Assembly: GCF_002865645.1 (NCBI RefSeq)
Contig: NW_020194557.1
Location: 434,001-498,000 of the forward strand
Length of the DNA: 64,000 nucleotides
Source of the DNA: Hyaloscypha bicolor E
Lineage: Eukaryota > Ascomycota > Leotiomycetes > Helotiales > Hyaloscyphaceae
Direction of reading: 5' to 3'
Shown here: positions 10,927 to 22,558 of the stretch, piece after piece
Position numbering within the stretch: the stretch's first letter is position 1
How the letters are laid out: the number at the start of each line of letters is the position of its first letter
The notes under the pieces: model-generated
The model's input: the letters and a program-made list of their open reading frames with translations, nothing else
Database searches by the model: none
Told to the model about the DNA's origin: nothing
Made by a program: the position numbers and the translations under genes

Positions 10927-12628
10927 GGCATTCACGGGTGCTGAATGATAAGAAGGATTCTAGGTTTGGGGATTACTAGGCAGCCGCAAGGCTGTGATCT
11001 TGACTCATTTGCCCCTGAAATTTTTCGTTGGGAAACATCCTAAATAAATGTCGAAAGGTTTGTGGCAATGCGAACAGGGAGCGACGAGGCCATTGTTTAA
11101 GAGGACTAAGAGTTGAGTGATGTTTTGAGAGGGTGGAAAGATGATCTGAGGGATTTGGAAGCCATTTGTGCGCAAGGAGAATGCCCAACCACAAGCGATT
11201 TCAAAGTTAGTCTCGGCTAGTTAATGCGGAGTGCCTGGAATTCCTTGGAATAATCTTAGGGCTGTGGGCGAGCCGGAGTCTCGGGAGTAGCGGGATAGTC
11301 AAGTCTCGTTCTGGGCTGGAAGGTTCTCCTCAGAGACCATCCGACAATCACGGTGGGTGTGGTGACCCCCATGTACCATTCTGCGCCCTTGCCACTTGGG
11401 GGGTGAGCGCACGACAAAATCAAGGCCGTTCATTTGTGTCAGAGGCGAGGGTGGCGCTGATGGGCAGCCTGAGAGAGCAGACAAACTCGATCACAAAAGG
11501 AGACTGGCCAATGAGCTTGATTAGATCGGGCCATGACTCCCTGTCTCTGATCCTGATGAACGGCCTGCTCCAGAGACCTACGGTTTTCTTGTTCATCTTC
11601 GACGCGTCCATCATCGTGACCCCCTGGGCGCTTTTCGAGGGATCCTGAAGGCAATGGACCGGTGGCTGCTGATTCTGGAACTAGGTAGCTGTAATTGGAA
11701 TGCCGGGGACTGGCAAAAGCGCTCGCTGATAAGAGCAGAGACGTATGCAAGCAAAAGTTGACTCGCCAATGAGCATGCTTCCTACCTCTAGCCGAACATT
11801 GGCCTTCGAACATCGAGTGGTGGTGTTCAAGTACGTTTTCGGAACTGACACGCAAATCAAGGTAGACGAATATTTGCACGATTCCCATGAGAAAACCCAT
11901 GTAAGCCAAACCCCTAAGCTTGAAAAGGCATGGCCAGGCAGTCAAACAATGCCGGGACTGAGGAACAAAAGCATATTGTCCAATGAGGACCTCTTCAACA
12001 TGGAGCCAACCAATGAAAGTGTTGTGAGAACAGTATTTAAAGAATTCTGTTGGCGAGCCAGTTGATAGATTAGTGATCTGTGCATCGCCTGCACACTACT
12101 GCGTAACAGCTTTGTGGTGGCAGAATGCTGGCTAAGCCATCACAACTCATTTTCTTCGGTTGTGCAACCCACACTGGCACCATTCGTGGCCTCGCAATTT
12201 AAGACATCAACAATTTAGCATAAGGGCAGTGCAGGAGCATGGCGAAAAGATGCGAGCAATTTTGAACGGGAAAGGGCGATTCCTTATAACAGCGAAATAC
12301 TGGCCACAGGGTTGCACGATTTGCCAGCTACAAAAGCCTCGTTCTGCAATGGGAAAAATCACACCCATGACCCATACCCTGTAGTGGGCAGGCAGAGTGC
12401 ATTAGGCATGAGCATAAGCGTAGGATGGTTGAACAGTGGACGGGACCCAGTTGTTGGGGAAGACATTTTGGGTGGGGGCCAATCTGCTCTATGAGTACGC
12501 GGTCAGCGACTGAAAACACAAAACTTTCTATTCAATACTAGTCCAAAACAATCGCAAATCATTAGCCCAATACTGATTCTCAAACTTGCATTCTCGTTGT
12601 AATTTGTCGTACGAGGATCCATATTCAA
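10927..12628. other. Intergenic region, no gene seen; several CCAATGA words
   Basis: Only short overlapping frames without recognisable domains occur here. CCAATGAG or CCAATGA appears near 11510, 11767, 11980 and 12011. CCAAT is the core of the HAP-complex site in fungi, but several copies in 500 bases far from a start codon prove nothing. Confidence 0.4.
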
Positions 12629-14416
12629 TCAGGGCATAACAACAGGTGTATGCTCCAAAACCACTCTCCTCGGCCCAACAATTTCCTGTCCAGGCAGCCC
12701 ACCCGGCACTAGGTGGCGGCTGGCGTGAGCTGCACCAGCACTATGGTGAAGACTCATATCGTCATCGACATCGACACCGAAGCAAACGGTACACATGCAG
12801 CTGGCACTCTGCATCCAGCAATGATCAATTTTTTTGATGCCCTTCTCTACACTACATTTCCAGCACCAAGTTTCTTTCGTTGAAGCTGTGCTGCCGGGGC
12901 TGGTCGGGTTTAATGAACTCGGCGTAGGAGATGATGACCTGCCAATTCTGGCAAGCAGGTGTGCCGTGGAGGAGAAGGATGTTGTGCGGCTGGGTTGGGA
13001 ATCAGAAAAAGGAGTATCTGCTGTGTTGAGGGAAGCCTGTCTCGAAGAAGGGAGAGAGAGTGGATATGTCGGTGACAAGATAGGCGTTGAAGTTTGAGGA
13101 AATAAAGTCGAGCTTGAACGAGGGGGCGATTGATCGCTGAGGGTCAGGTATTCATTGCTGGGCGGAACCGTATTGTCGCGGTTAAGGCTGTTTCTGAGCA
13201 TTTTAACTACCTCCCGCCGACCTTTACGATGTGGACAGCGTGGTGTTGGGAGACTATGAGCAATATCCGGGGAGACTTGTACTGGAGCTAGTGGATGCAT
13301 AGCTGAAGAACTGGTGGTCATTATTGCTGTTTGAAGTGAGGCCATCTCCGAATCTCTGGCTGTGGCAGACGGCGTGAATCGTACCCGTTTTCCTAGCTTG
13401 CGTTTGCCAGTGGGCTTTGGCAATCTTGTTCCTATCTGGATTCCGCTAGAACTTGAAGTAGTTGGAGGCACCGATGGAGGCATTTGGTTGGCCTTGGCAA
13501 CGGGAGCGGTGACGAAGGGGTGTCGATTAATAGGTCCGTATGCACTTCGTGGAGGTCGGAACCGTGGTGCGACCCGACTCGGAAGCGGAGTAGACACGGT
13601 TCTTGTTGGAACGCGAGATGAGAAGGTGATTCCAGAGGCGGGAAGATTCAAGAATCTCTGAAGGCGATTTTGAACACCAGGTGTGTTATTTGAGCCTCCA
13701 GTCTGTCGTGGAAGATTCTGTGCAGCAGTCCAAGACGGCATCCCCGGAGGAGTCGGAGGGCGGTATACTGGAGCATGGATCGGGTTTTTTGGTTGAGCAT
13801 ATATTTCGTGTACTGGCAACGGCTTGCGTGTTTCACGCTCGATCATGGCGCATGCTTCGTGGTAATTTCGTTGAATCAAGGCGAGATCATCGACACTGAA
13901 GGATTGCTTTCGACGTGGACTCTTTGCCACCTCAAAACTGTCGCAATGATTGAGGAAAGGAATCTTTGGGAAGCCATCCGCCGACTTCGCCCGCGCAAGC
14001 GTCCTCATAGTGTTTGAGCTCTTCTGCTCCGCGATTGTCTCGAGAACGGTGCCCCGGCCATATCGGAACTCGACGTCGGCGATTGGGAGTGTACCAGCTG
14101 GTCCTGTTAGCTGTCTGCTGTTTTCAGCGGTCCCTGCAGGCTCGTTCTCCGCACCCGGATTGTGTTGTGCGATGGAAACCAATTCGATTTTATGGTTGCT
14201 TTCCTCACTGTTCGCGGCCGAGACGAAATAGGCTTCAAATATCGACTCGTGCGGACTTGGGTAATCTTCCGACGAGTCACCGCGAAGTATGAACGAGCTC
14301 CTCCGCCGAACTTGCTTTTGCGTCGGTGGGGAAATGGCCCTCAATGGCGTTCTGAGGGAAGTAGTCCCCGAGTCCCCCGGCCGTGCTGCTGGGTTTGTAG
14401 ACATGATATCATCCAT
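12629..14416 (-). CDS. Ser/Pro-rich protein with C-terminal Cys cluster, unknown
   Basis: This is one uninterrupted frame of 595 codons starting at ATG 14416. Most of the protein is low-complexity, rich in Ser, Pro, Thr and Arg, and looks disordered, with phosphorylation-type RRxS and SP motifs. Near the C-terminus (about residues 518-545) six cysteines occur as CxxC, C, CxC and C (WCWKC, HCWM, SCMCTVC), together with His residues. This suggests a small metal-binding module. I do not recognise the family. The unbroken length and the sharp change from disordered to Cys-rich sequence support a real gene. It lies upstream of the Tfb1 gene on the same strand, with 242 bases between them. Confidence 0.65.
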   Translation of the reverse strand: MDDIMSTNPAARPGDSGTTSLRTPLRAISPPTQKQVRRRSSFILRGDSSEDYPSPHESIFEAYFVSAANSEESNHKIELVSIAQHNPGAENEPAGTAENSRQLTGPAGTLPIADVEFRYGRGTVLETIAEQKSSNTMRTLARAKSADGFPKIPFLNHCDSFEVAKSPRRKQSFSVDDLALIQRNYHEACAMIERETRKPLPVHEIYAQPKNPIHAPVYRPPTPPGMPSWTAAQNLPRQTGGSNNTPGVQNRLQRFLNLPASGITFSSRVPTRTVSTPLPSRVAPRFRPPRSAYGPINRHPFVTAPVAKANQMPPSVPPTTSSSSGIQIGTRLPKPTGKRKLGKRVRFTPSATARDSEMASLQTAIMTTSSSAMHPLAPVQVSPDIAHSLPTPRCPHRKGRREVVKMLRNSLNRDNTVPPSNEYLTLSDQSPPRSSSTLFPQTSTPILSPTYPLSLPSSRQASLNTADTPFSDSQPSRTTSFSSTAHLLARIGRSSSPTPSSLNPTSPGSTASTKETWCWKCSVEKGIKKIDHCWMQSASCMCTVCFGVDVDDDMSLHHSAGAAHASRHLVPGGLPGQEIVGPRRVVLEHTPVVMP

Positions 14417-14658
14417 AAGATTGGAGTTGTGCGGAGGAAATCAGAGATCAAGAGATGCCGGACTTTGGTCAATGCAATGATAAGGAAGACATAAATGATG
14501 TGACGATGCTTTTGGATTGGAGTACGGAAGTAGAGAAGAAGTCGCGAATTTACCTTCGCCCATTGCGGGGTGGTACTCTCGTTCTAACACCACCATCGTT
14601 CTTTCCCTTTCCGACCAACGCCATCGCTATGAAAATCAAAAATAAACAGATTACCTCT

Positions 14659-16626
14659 TCATGAAACATCCAATCCCTCAGCAGCCAACGCCTTCTTGTA
14701 CTCCTTTGTTGCCTTTTGCAGAGTTCTGATCGTCGGTTCCATCATCTCTCTTACGACCTTCTCTCCGCCTCCAATAGAGTTCGGATTCCATGGCTCCTTA
14801 ATTCCATATTGGTCATATTTCGCCCTAATACGCTGTTTCTCTTTGCGAAGAGCCTCCTCCCTCTCCTTCTCCGCGTCCGCAGCAACAGCATTGATCCGGT
14901 CCATCGCTCGGTCCAAAGTCTCAACCATCCTCGCAAGCTCACCCGCACGATCTGGGTCTCCAGAGAGGAAAACGAGCCAAAAATGATGGAGAAACTCGGT
15001 CGTAGTAGCGTGAGTCAATGTAAGTCGGTCAAACATTTTCTGCGAAAGGCCCGACAATGAAGACTCCGTACTCGAGCCCTTCATCTCGGTCCGGCGCGCT
15101 TTCACGCCCTCTAAAACCTGCTTCTGGGCATCTGCAAGACTGGCTTTGCTCCCCACATGCGGCATTTTCTCTTCTTCGTCTTCACTGTCACTATCTTCTA
15201 AAACGCCAATCGCGGCACGTAAATCTAAATTCCCACTTGTATCGTTCTCCATGATGGTGGGATCGACGTCCGCCTGCAGTTCAAAAAGGACCTCGGAAGG
15301 TACCTGTTTTGCGTACATCGCGGCCTCCGCAGACATCTCTGACTTCTCATTGGAGAAAAATCGACTTTGTTCCTTGATGTTGAGCATGATCCGATTCTCC
15401 TCCGGGTCGCCCTGCAAATCTCTGAGCGCAAGAGAGTTGAAAGTATCTTCATCCATTCCAATGGGGTCTGCAGGATCAACGTCAGACGGAGGAACGTGGG
15501 CCATCAGCTTCTCACTCAGATTATTGATTGTTCGTATGATGGGCACTTTGGCTGCTGATCCTGGCCTCATGGTAAAGTCCTTTCTATTACCAGTTTTGTT
15601 TCCGCCCTCATTTTCTTCATTGCCCTCCAGATCAATGATATGAGGTATATGTGTGGAGAGTAACCTTTGACTGAGGCCATCATCGCTTTTTGTGTCCAGG
15701 TATCTATCGAAAGTCGGATCGGTGGAGTCGGTTTCGACAATCCGTTCACCTTTCAGCTTCTTGAAGAGTCGACTGAGGAAAAATCTAGACCAGAACTCAG
15801 ACTCGTTGACCTTAGGCACGTTTTCATCATAAACCCGCTTCACAAGCGGATGCTGGTTGAAGATCAAAGATACTTGCTCAGCGCTGATATTCAGCTTGAG
15901 CTCTCCATCCACGGTCCGGGGCTTCACAGCAGACAAGACATTGTACGCCCCCCTTTTTTGATGTGTCTCGACGGCATGAGCTCGCAGTATGTTAGTCCTC
16001 GTCGACCAGAACTGTGAGTTGAATTGCGAATCAGAAATGGTATCCGGCTTCGTGCGTCTTGACTCCATGTAAGTTCGATGCAAAGTAGGATCCTTCTTCA
16101 TGAGGGACTGTTGCAGTTCGATGTCAATTTTTAACTGAGCATCATCATACCACCTCCCAGCTCCTGACGCCGGTTTGGAGGTCACGGCACTGGCAATCGC
16201 CATTGCTGCAGACGCCGGCCCTGCACCGTTCGGCTTCGGAACACTGGCATCATTGGCCTTGATAGCACTGATCAGGTTGGTCAAGACATCTTTGATCGCA
16301 TTTGCTTCCCCACGAGGATTCGAAGGAGAGTTGAAATTGAAGACGTGGGTGACTGGTTCAGCCGCATCAGGTGACTTTTCGAAGATCTTCAGCATCACCT
16401 TCGCAGCTGATTCTGGGGTCTGCTGCAGATCTGAGGTGCATCAGCTTCATTCGAATGGCAAACGCAGATTCGACCTACTGGTAATATTTACCACAGCAAT
16501 GGACACACTCTTGTCAGCATCCCGAGCACCAAGAGGCAGCCAGACGATGGATCGCTGGTCCTTCGAAATGCTCAGCATGCCATCCTTCTTCTTGTAAGCC
16601 GCCAGGCCCTTGATAGACGGTGCCAT
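14659..16626 (-). CDS. tfb1: TFIIH core subunit Tfb1 (p62 homologue)
   Basis: There are two exons, 16479-16626 and 14659-16430, with a 48-nt intron, giving 639 residues. The join restores NITNLQQTPESAAKV, the end of the N-terminal PH-like domain that begins AAYKKKDGMLSIS. In Tfb1/p62 this domain binds acidic activators and repair factors such as Rad4/XPC and TFIIE. Two BSD-type helical repeats follow (one about residues 140-200 with FNSQFW, one about 210-270 with ESEFWSRFF), then a long helical C-terminus. TFIIH acts in RNA polymerase II initiation and nucleotide excision repair in the nucleus. The start is the ATG at 16626, which places MAPSIKG directly before the domain. It diverges from the 2-oxoglutarate dehydrogenase gene across 346 bases. 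Confidence 0.92.
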
Positions 16627-16972
16627 CCTTAGTCTTTGAGGCTTGCATCTGAATGGACGCGTGGTTGATGCTCTGAGCAAGATCAAAGATCCCTAGATTC
16701 GAACTATGCCTGGAGTTGCTGACATAATCCATGCTAGAAAAGCCACCCACGTGATCCCGGAAGCCGTTTGAGTTTGAGGCATTTCTGATTGGCGTCAATT
16801 TTTTGTGCTAAACCTCAGTCAACGGCCGTCATCTGGCCTTCTTCCCGAAGTCTTGTTCCGCGTCTTTCCTTCCTTCTCTCCCGCAATCCACCCCAATTTG
16901 TCCCGCAACTGCGTGGCCAGTTGGATTTATTTTAACTTACTACCTACCGTCCTTACTCCTATTCTCCATACC
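16627..16972. promoter_or_regulatory. Divergent promoter between tfb1 and kgd1
   Basis: The 346 bases between the two start codons must hold both promoters. A pyrimidine-rich tract (CTTCCTTCTCTCCC) and short TTACTACC words precede the kgd1 start. No clear TATA box is seen for either gene. Confidence 0.6.
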
Positions 16973-19900
16973 ATGCTTCGTCTCGCGCCGTCGCTGCTGC
17001 GACAAAGCAGCCGATTGCTTCGCCCGGTCCGCCCAGCTCAATCATGTCTCTCCTTCCGCCCTCTGCCTTCGCCTTTGAAGCGGAGATATGCTACAGCCGC
17101 TGCTTCTGCTCCCGACCCAAATGACAACTTCCTATCTGGAAATACAGCGAATTACGTTGACGAGATGTATATGCAGTGGAAGGAGGATCCGAAGAGCGTG
17201 CACATCTCATGGCAGGTGTACTTTAAGAACATGGAAAGTGGTGATATGCCAATGTCGCAGGCGTTCACTCCTCCACCAACTCTCGTCCCGTCTCCAACCG
17301 GAGGCGTTGCCAACTTCATGCCAGGACTAGGAATGGCAGCTGGGGAGGGCTCTGATGTGACGAATCACTTGAAGGTCCAACTCCTCGTCCGTGCCTACCA
17401 AGCTCGAGGTCATCACAAGGCAAAAATCGACCCACTAGGAATTAGACGCGAGGCTGAGGAATTTGGCTACAGCAACCCCAAAGAATTACGTCTCGAACAC
17501 TACCAATTCACCGAGAAGGATCTCGATACCGAATACACACTTGGTCCTGGCATTCTGCCACGCTTCAAGAGGGAAGGCCGGGAAAAGATGACCCTGCGGG
17601 ATATTATTGCGGCTTGCGAGAGAATCTACTGCGGCTCCTACGGAATCGAGTACATCCACATCCCCGATAGAGAACAATGCGATTGGCTGCGTGAGCGAAT
17701 TGAGATCGAACAACCCTTCAAATACTCGATTGATGAGAAGCGTCGAATTTTGGACCGTCTGATTTGGAGCTCTTCGTTCGAAAGCTTCTTAGCAACTAAA
17801 TATCCCAACGACAAGCGTTTTGGTCTCGAAGGTTGCGAAACTCTCGTTCCGGGAATGAAGGCACTTATCGATCGGAGCGTCGATTATGGAGTGAAGGATA
17901 TTGTCATTGGTATGCCGCATCGTGGTCGTCTCAACGTCCTCAGCAACGTTGTCCGAAAGCCCAACGAATCCATCTTCAGCGAATTCGGAGGAACTGCTGC
18001 GGCAGAGGATGAAGGATCTGGTGATGTTAAATACCATCTGGGAATGAACTTCGAACGTCCTACTCCTTCTGGCAAGCGTGTGCAGCTGTCTCTAGTCGCC
18101 AACCCTTCTCACTTGGAAGCTGAGGATCCCGTGGTTCTGGGAAAGACAAGAGCCATCCAGCACTACAACAATGACGAGAGGACACACAACACTGCGATGG
18201 GCGTTCTCCTCCATGGAGACGCGGCTTTCGCAGCTCAAGGAGTTGTGTACGAGTGCTTAGGTTTCCACTCGTTGCCCGCATATTCCACTGGTGGCACCAT
18301 TCATTTGGTTGTGAACAACCAGATTGGTTTCACCACTGATCCCCGATTTGCTCGGTCGACCGCTTACTGTACCGATATCGCCAAATCAATCGACGCACCA
18401 GTCTTCCACGTCAACGCCGATGATGTTGAAGCGGTCAACTACGTCTGTCAGTTGGCCTCTGACTGGCGTGCGGAATTCCAGAAGGATGTTGTCATTGATA
18501 TTGTGTGCTACCGAAAGCATGGCCACAACGAGACTGATCAACCATCTTTTACCCAGCCGTTGATGTACAAGCGAATCCAGGGACACGAACCCCAAATTGA
18601 CATTTATGTGAACCAGCTCTTAAAGGATGGCAGCTTCACCAAGGCGGACATTGAAGAGCACAAGAAGTGGGTGTGGGGAATGTTGGAAGAGAGCTTTGCA
18701 AAGAGCAAGGAATACCAACCCACTTCTAAGGAATGGACCACTTCTGCATGGAACGGCTTCAAGTCGCCCAAGGAGCTTGCTACCGAGGTTCTGCCACACA
18801 ACCCGACCGGAGTGCCCGAGCATACTTTGGAGCACATCAGCACAGTCATTGGCAATGCCCCCGAAGGCTTTCAGGTCCATCGAAATTTGAAGCGCATCCT
18901 TGCGAACAGAGTCAAGACTGTTCACGAAGGAAAGAACATTGATTGGTCTACTGCTGAGGCCCTCGCTTTTGGGTCTCTCGTCAGCGAAGGCCATCACGTT
19001 CGTGTTTCAGGACAAGATGTTGAGCGTGGTACATTCTCACAGAGACATGCCGTATTCCATGACCAAGAGACCGAGAAGACTTATACTCCTCTCCAGCACA
19101 TCAGCAAGGACCAAGGAAAGTTTGTCATCTCCAACTCCTCATTGAGTGAGTTTGGTGTTCTTGGATTCGAGTACGGATACTCACTGTCATCACCTAATGC
19201 GCTTGTTATGTGGGAGGCCCAATTCGGAGACTTCGCCAACAACGCCCAATGTATTATTGATCAATTCGTTGCCTCCGGTGAGGTGAAATGGATGCAAAGA
19301 TCGGGTCTCGTCATGTCATTGCCTCATGGATATGATGGCCAAGGACCTGAGCATTCTTCCGGGCGTATGGAGAGATACCTGCAGCTCTGTAACGAGGATC
19401 CCCGCATCTTCCCAGCCCCAGAGAAACTCGACCGCCAGCACCAAGATTGCAACATGCAGATTGCCTACATGACTACACCCGCAAACTTATTTCACATCTT
19501 GAGAAGACAGATGAACAGACAGTTCCGCAAACGTAAGTACAAGCCATTCGGTTATATTGCTATTTGCTGACGTATCTAGCTCTCATTATTTTCTTCTCGA
19601 AGTCTCTGCTCCGTCACCCCATTGCCCGATCGAGTATTGAGGAGTTCACCGGCGAATCTCAATTCCAGTGGATTATCCCCGACCCTGAGCATGGCAACAC
19701 CATCGCCGAACCAAATGAAATCGATCGCGTCATTCTCTGCACTGGTCAAGTCTACGCCGCTCTTCACAAACATCGTGCCGACGAGGGTCACAAGAACACA
19801 GCCATCACTCGCATCGAGCAGCTCAACCCCTTCCCCTGGCAGTTGCTCAAGGAGAATCTCGACATGTATCCCAACGCAAAGACGATCGTTTGGTGTCAAG

Positions 19901-20118
19901 AGGAGCCACTGAATGCCGGAGCATGGAGCTTTACTCAACCTCGCATTGAAACCCTCCTGAACCACACCGAACACCATGACCGAAAACACGTGATGTATGC
20001 GGGACGAAACCCGAGCGCAAGTGTTGCAACTGGATTGAAAGCAAGCCATACGAAAGAAGAAAGAGAGCTGTTGGAGACGGCTTTCTCTGTCACGCAGGAT
20101 AAGCTCAAGGGAGAGTAG
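16973..20118 (+). CDS. kgd1: 2-oxoglutarate dehydrogenase E1 component, mitochondrial
   Basis: There are two exons, 16973-19532 and 19580-20118, with a 47-nt intron, giving 1032 residues, the normal length for fungal KGD1. The start is the ATG giving [13 protein letters not shown]; the Arg/Ser-rich, acid-free first 45 residues form a mitochondrial targeting signal. The family N-terminus ([17 protein letters not shown]) follows, then thiamine-diphosphate-dependent E1 motifs: [10 protein letters not shown] near residue 314, [13 protein letters not shown] near 415, and [12 protein letters not shown] near 725. The splice join gives [19 protein letters not shown], which is continuous with the family. 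The enzyme decarboxylates 2-oxoglutarate in the TCA cycle and transfers succinyl to lipoyl-E2 in the matrix. All key blocks are present. Confidence 0.97.
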
Positions 20119-20456
20119 GGGTTGGAATGTAAAGTTGAAAAGCTTGGTTGGAATGCTTGCGCACTGTATTATTGTATAGAATTGCTTGATCGTTTGGCGG
20201 GAGTAACAGTGCAGCTATGAATTTGTCCCCCCCTCCGAATGTCTCTCAAGTTGTAGTACATCCAATGTCCCAGATTTCTTGTTGTGTCGAGCAAGTGCTT
20301 TTTAGTACCGCCATACACTTCCCCACCCATTATGGAAACTTACTGAACATGATATCTACACTTACCAAATCGATACTCCACATTAGATTCCCTAGATTCC
20401 TATTGGAAGACGAACCTGCGGCAAGAGTACCTACCCCTGGGACACCGGAATGCCGA
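20119..20456. other. Convergent 3' intergenic region
   Basis: This is the space between the ends of kgd1 and the 2EXR gene, which point at each other. It holds the 3' untranslated regions and no visible gene. Confidence 0.5.
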
Positions 20457-21248
20457 CTACCCCAGCGCTGGCGCGAAGAAGTCATCAACATCAACGTCCA
20501 CATCATCCCTCGCATCCTCAATCCTATCCCTCTGCGCCACAATTCTTGCCCTTTGCGGATGCCCAGGAAATTGCATACCATTCTCAAAGTCATCCAGAAG
20601 CTGAATCAGCGCCCTCCTCAACCTCCGCGGCAGCGGTCTCTGGTTAGGCGGCATTATCGTCGCGGGATCCCAGCCCCCAGGATGGACCCCTCGTGCTCCT
20701 AGGCATCGGATACGCTGGAGATTAGTCAATGCTCGCTCAACAGGCACTCGCACGTCGGCCAGTCCGTTGTTGTGCACTGTCGACGTGCCAGGGAAGTACG
20801 AGCCGAGAACCTGTACCGCCTGGAAGCCTTTCAGGTTCCGGGTTAGGATTTTGGTCGGCCGTGCCCTATGTCTCGTTATATAATGCCAGAAGTTGAAGAG
20901 TGATTCAGCGTCGAAGTATATCGTGTCGCGGGCGGCGTTGAAGTGCACTACTGGTGTGCCGCGGTTTAATTGTAAGGTGTGGGGGTGTCGGAGGAGATAT
21001 TCGGCTCGGCTCTCCTTGGATGTGTTGAGCAGAGGAGAGACGTGGTAGGGTGTGCAGCTGTAGATCCAGACTATACTTCTGGGTCGCCTAGAATTTCTGG
21101 GGTGCCCCTTGCGTCGGATTGTTGGGGTGCGGATAAATTCTACTTCGACGATGTTAGAGTCTTCGTTATCCGCTGCTGCTCTAAATACCATGTTCCGGAC
21201 TTCTTGAGGAAGCTTGCCGAATATAGGGAACGAATTCAAAGAAGTCAT
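20457..21248 (-). CDS. 2EXR-domain protein, unknown function
   Basis: This is a single exon of 263 residues from ATG 21248. The N-terminus FPIFGKLPQEVRNMVFRAA is the hallmark opening of the fungal 2EXR family (an F-box-like LPxEVR motif). YHVSPLLNTSKESRAEYL near residue 75 and the later DTIYFDAES segment are both usual in that family. The C-terminal part is Arg-rich and ends in an Asp-Val acidic stretch. The biochemical role of 2EXR proteins is not known; they are expanded in plant-associated ascomycetes. The gene starts only about 30 bases from an AT-rich RIP tract, so its promoter is probably the eroded sequence itself and expression is doubtful. Confidence 0.8.
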   Translation of the reverse strand: MTSLNSFPIFGKLPQEVRNMVFRAAADNEDSNIVEVEFIRTPTIRRKGHPRNSRRPRSIVWIYSCTPYHVSPLLNTSKESRAEYLLRHPHTLQLNRGTPVVHFNAARDTIYFDAESLFNFWHYITRHRARPTKILTRNLKGFQAVQVLGSYFPGTSTVHNNGLADVRVPVERALTNLQRIRCLGARGVHPGGWDPATIMPPNQRPLPRRLRRALIQLLDDFENGMQFPGHPQRARIVAQRDRIEDARDDVDVDVDDFFAPALG

Positions 21249-21274
21249 TGGATTTTAAGTCTCTTACCAGAGTA

Positions 21275-21725
21275 ATACAATTAATTAAGCTATTCTTTTT
21301 ATATATAAAGCAATTAGTTATTTAATTAATAATATTATAGCTAGCTTATTATAGAAAGATATTAATAAGAAGAAGAAAAAGCCAAAAATAAAATATATAA
21401 TGCAATTAGTAAATATATAAATAATAAAATATAAATTACCTTTTCAAAGCTTATAATAAGAAATAAGTATATTATTAGTTTTCGGGCTTTACTAAAATTA
21501 CTAACTAAATTATAGCTTTATTTTCTTCTTATCATTTCTTTAATTTCTCTTTACTTCTCCTTTAAATTAGCCTTTTCTATATAAAAATATTATAATTAGT
21601 CTAGTATACTCCTCGATTTAATACATAAAGATTAGTGAAATTGTAGTTTTTAATCGAATATATAATTATTATATTAGTAAAGCTATCTTAGCTCCTTATA
21701 TATATCTTCAGTTTCGACTTGGAGT
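21275..21725. repeat. AT-rich RIP-like tract
   Basis: This AT-rich tract has frequent TATA and TTAATAA words and no open frame, and borders the 2EXR start codon. It is probably a degraded repeat fragment; no ends or coding remnants are recognisable. Confidence 0.55.
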
Positions 21726-22312
21726 TTTTTTATGGAATTTCAAAGCTTATCGTGCGACCATACAAACCCCCACCAAGTGGCGATAGCGCTTGAAAACGCG
21801 GCAGAATCGATCTTATCGATTCTTATCGGGGACAGTCCGACTGTCGATTCGACTGTCCCGAGACAGTTCGTTGCAGCTAGCGATGAAACATGAAAGATAA
21901 TTGCCAACCGAATAATGGCCCCCCGTTTTCCGATTTTAAGGCTAAACGCCAATCCAATAGAGTTATCGAAATTTCCCCTCATATTACGGACTGCTCGAAA
22001 TTCGCCAATAGCGAATATGGCTCAAAATATTGTATCAGTAAAGAAAAGAAATGGGGTGGGGGGTTTAGAAGCTGCAAAGGCAATCTCCGTCCACTTAACA
22101 TTTTCTATTAGAGACAAGGCTTTACTGAGTTGGGGGTGGGGTGCGTGCTAGCAAGTTCTATGAAATGCTCCGGAAGCCCCCCTGAGGCCGCACAATTATA
22201 TGTTCGGCTCTCTCTCATCCAATATCAGACTCACAAGAGATTCACAAAATATAACCCATCAACCATTTTGAAAGACTAGAGCTTAGCATCACCAGAAACG
22301 CCATTTAGCGCG
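21726..22312. other. Short region with a strong hairpin, no gene
   Basis: Composition is intermediate. It contains the inverted repeat GGGACAGTC (21829-21837) and GACTGTCCC (21851-21859), with a third GACTGTC copy in the loop. The stretch just before 22313 (a CACAAGAG...CATCAACC leader-like sequence) looks like a fungal 5' untranslated region. Confidence 0.35.
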
Positions 22313-22556
22313 ATGGGTGACGAAGATAAGCAAGGCACAGTGTACGCCGGCGGAGACGGTGATGGTGGTTAAGTAGTTGTACCGATGCCACTATGCTAAG
22401 GCTTGGTATGTAATACAGCAGAAAATAGTTCAGAGATGTGCTACTGACTCGCAATATTGCAGATTGGAAAGAAGCCTTTTTGTGGAGCAAAGTTGGCAAG
22501 TGCTACGGCTGCGACTGCAATGCTGGGATTTCGGTCTTTACTGCTCACGGCATCTG
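22313..22556 (+). CDS. Possible small Cys-containing protein, two exons
   Basis: An ATG at 22313 opens MGDEDKQGTVYAGG. If an intron starts at the weak donor GTTAAG after the Gly-Asp repeat and ends at ATTGCAG near 22461, the frame continues as DWKEAFLWSKVGKCYGC and stops at TGA 22554-22556. The result is about 50 residues with three cysteines in a CxxCxC pattern. The stop lies in the 8-bp target duplication of the hAT element, so the transposon sits just behind the coding region. The donor is non-consensus and no family is recognised; treat this as a hint only. Confidence 0.25.
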
Positions 22557-22558
22557 AT

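Noticed and set aside
11439..11945. 168-codon minus frame
   Set aside because: Low-complexity and overlapped by equally open frames on the other strand.
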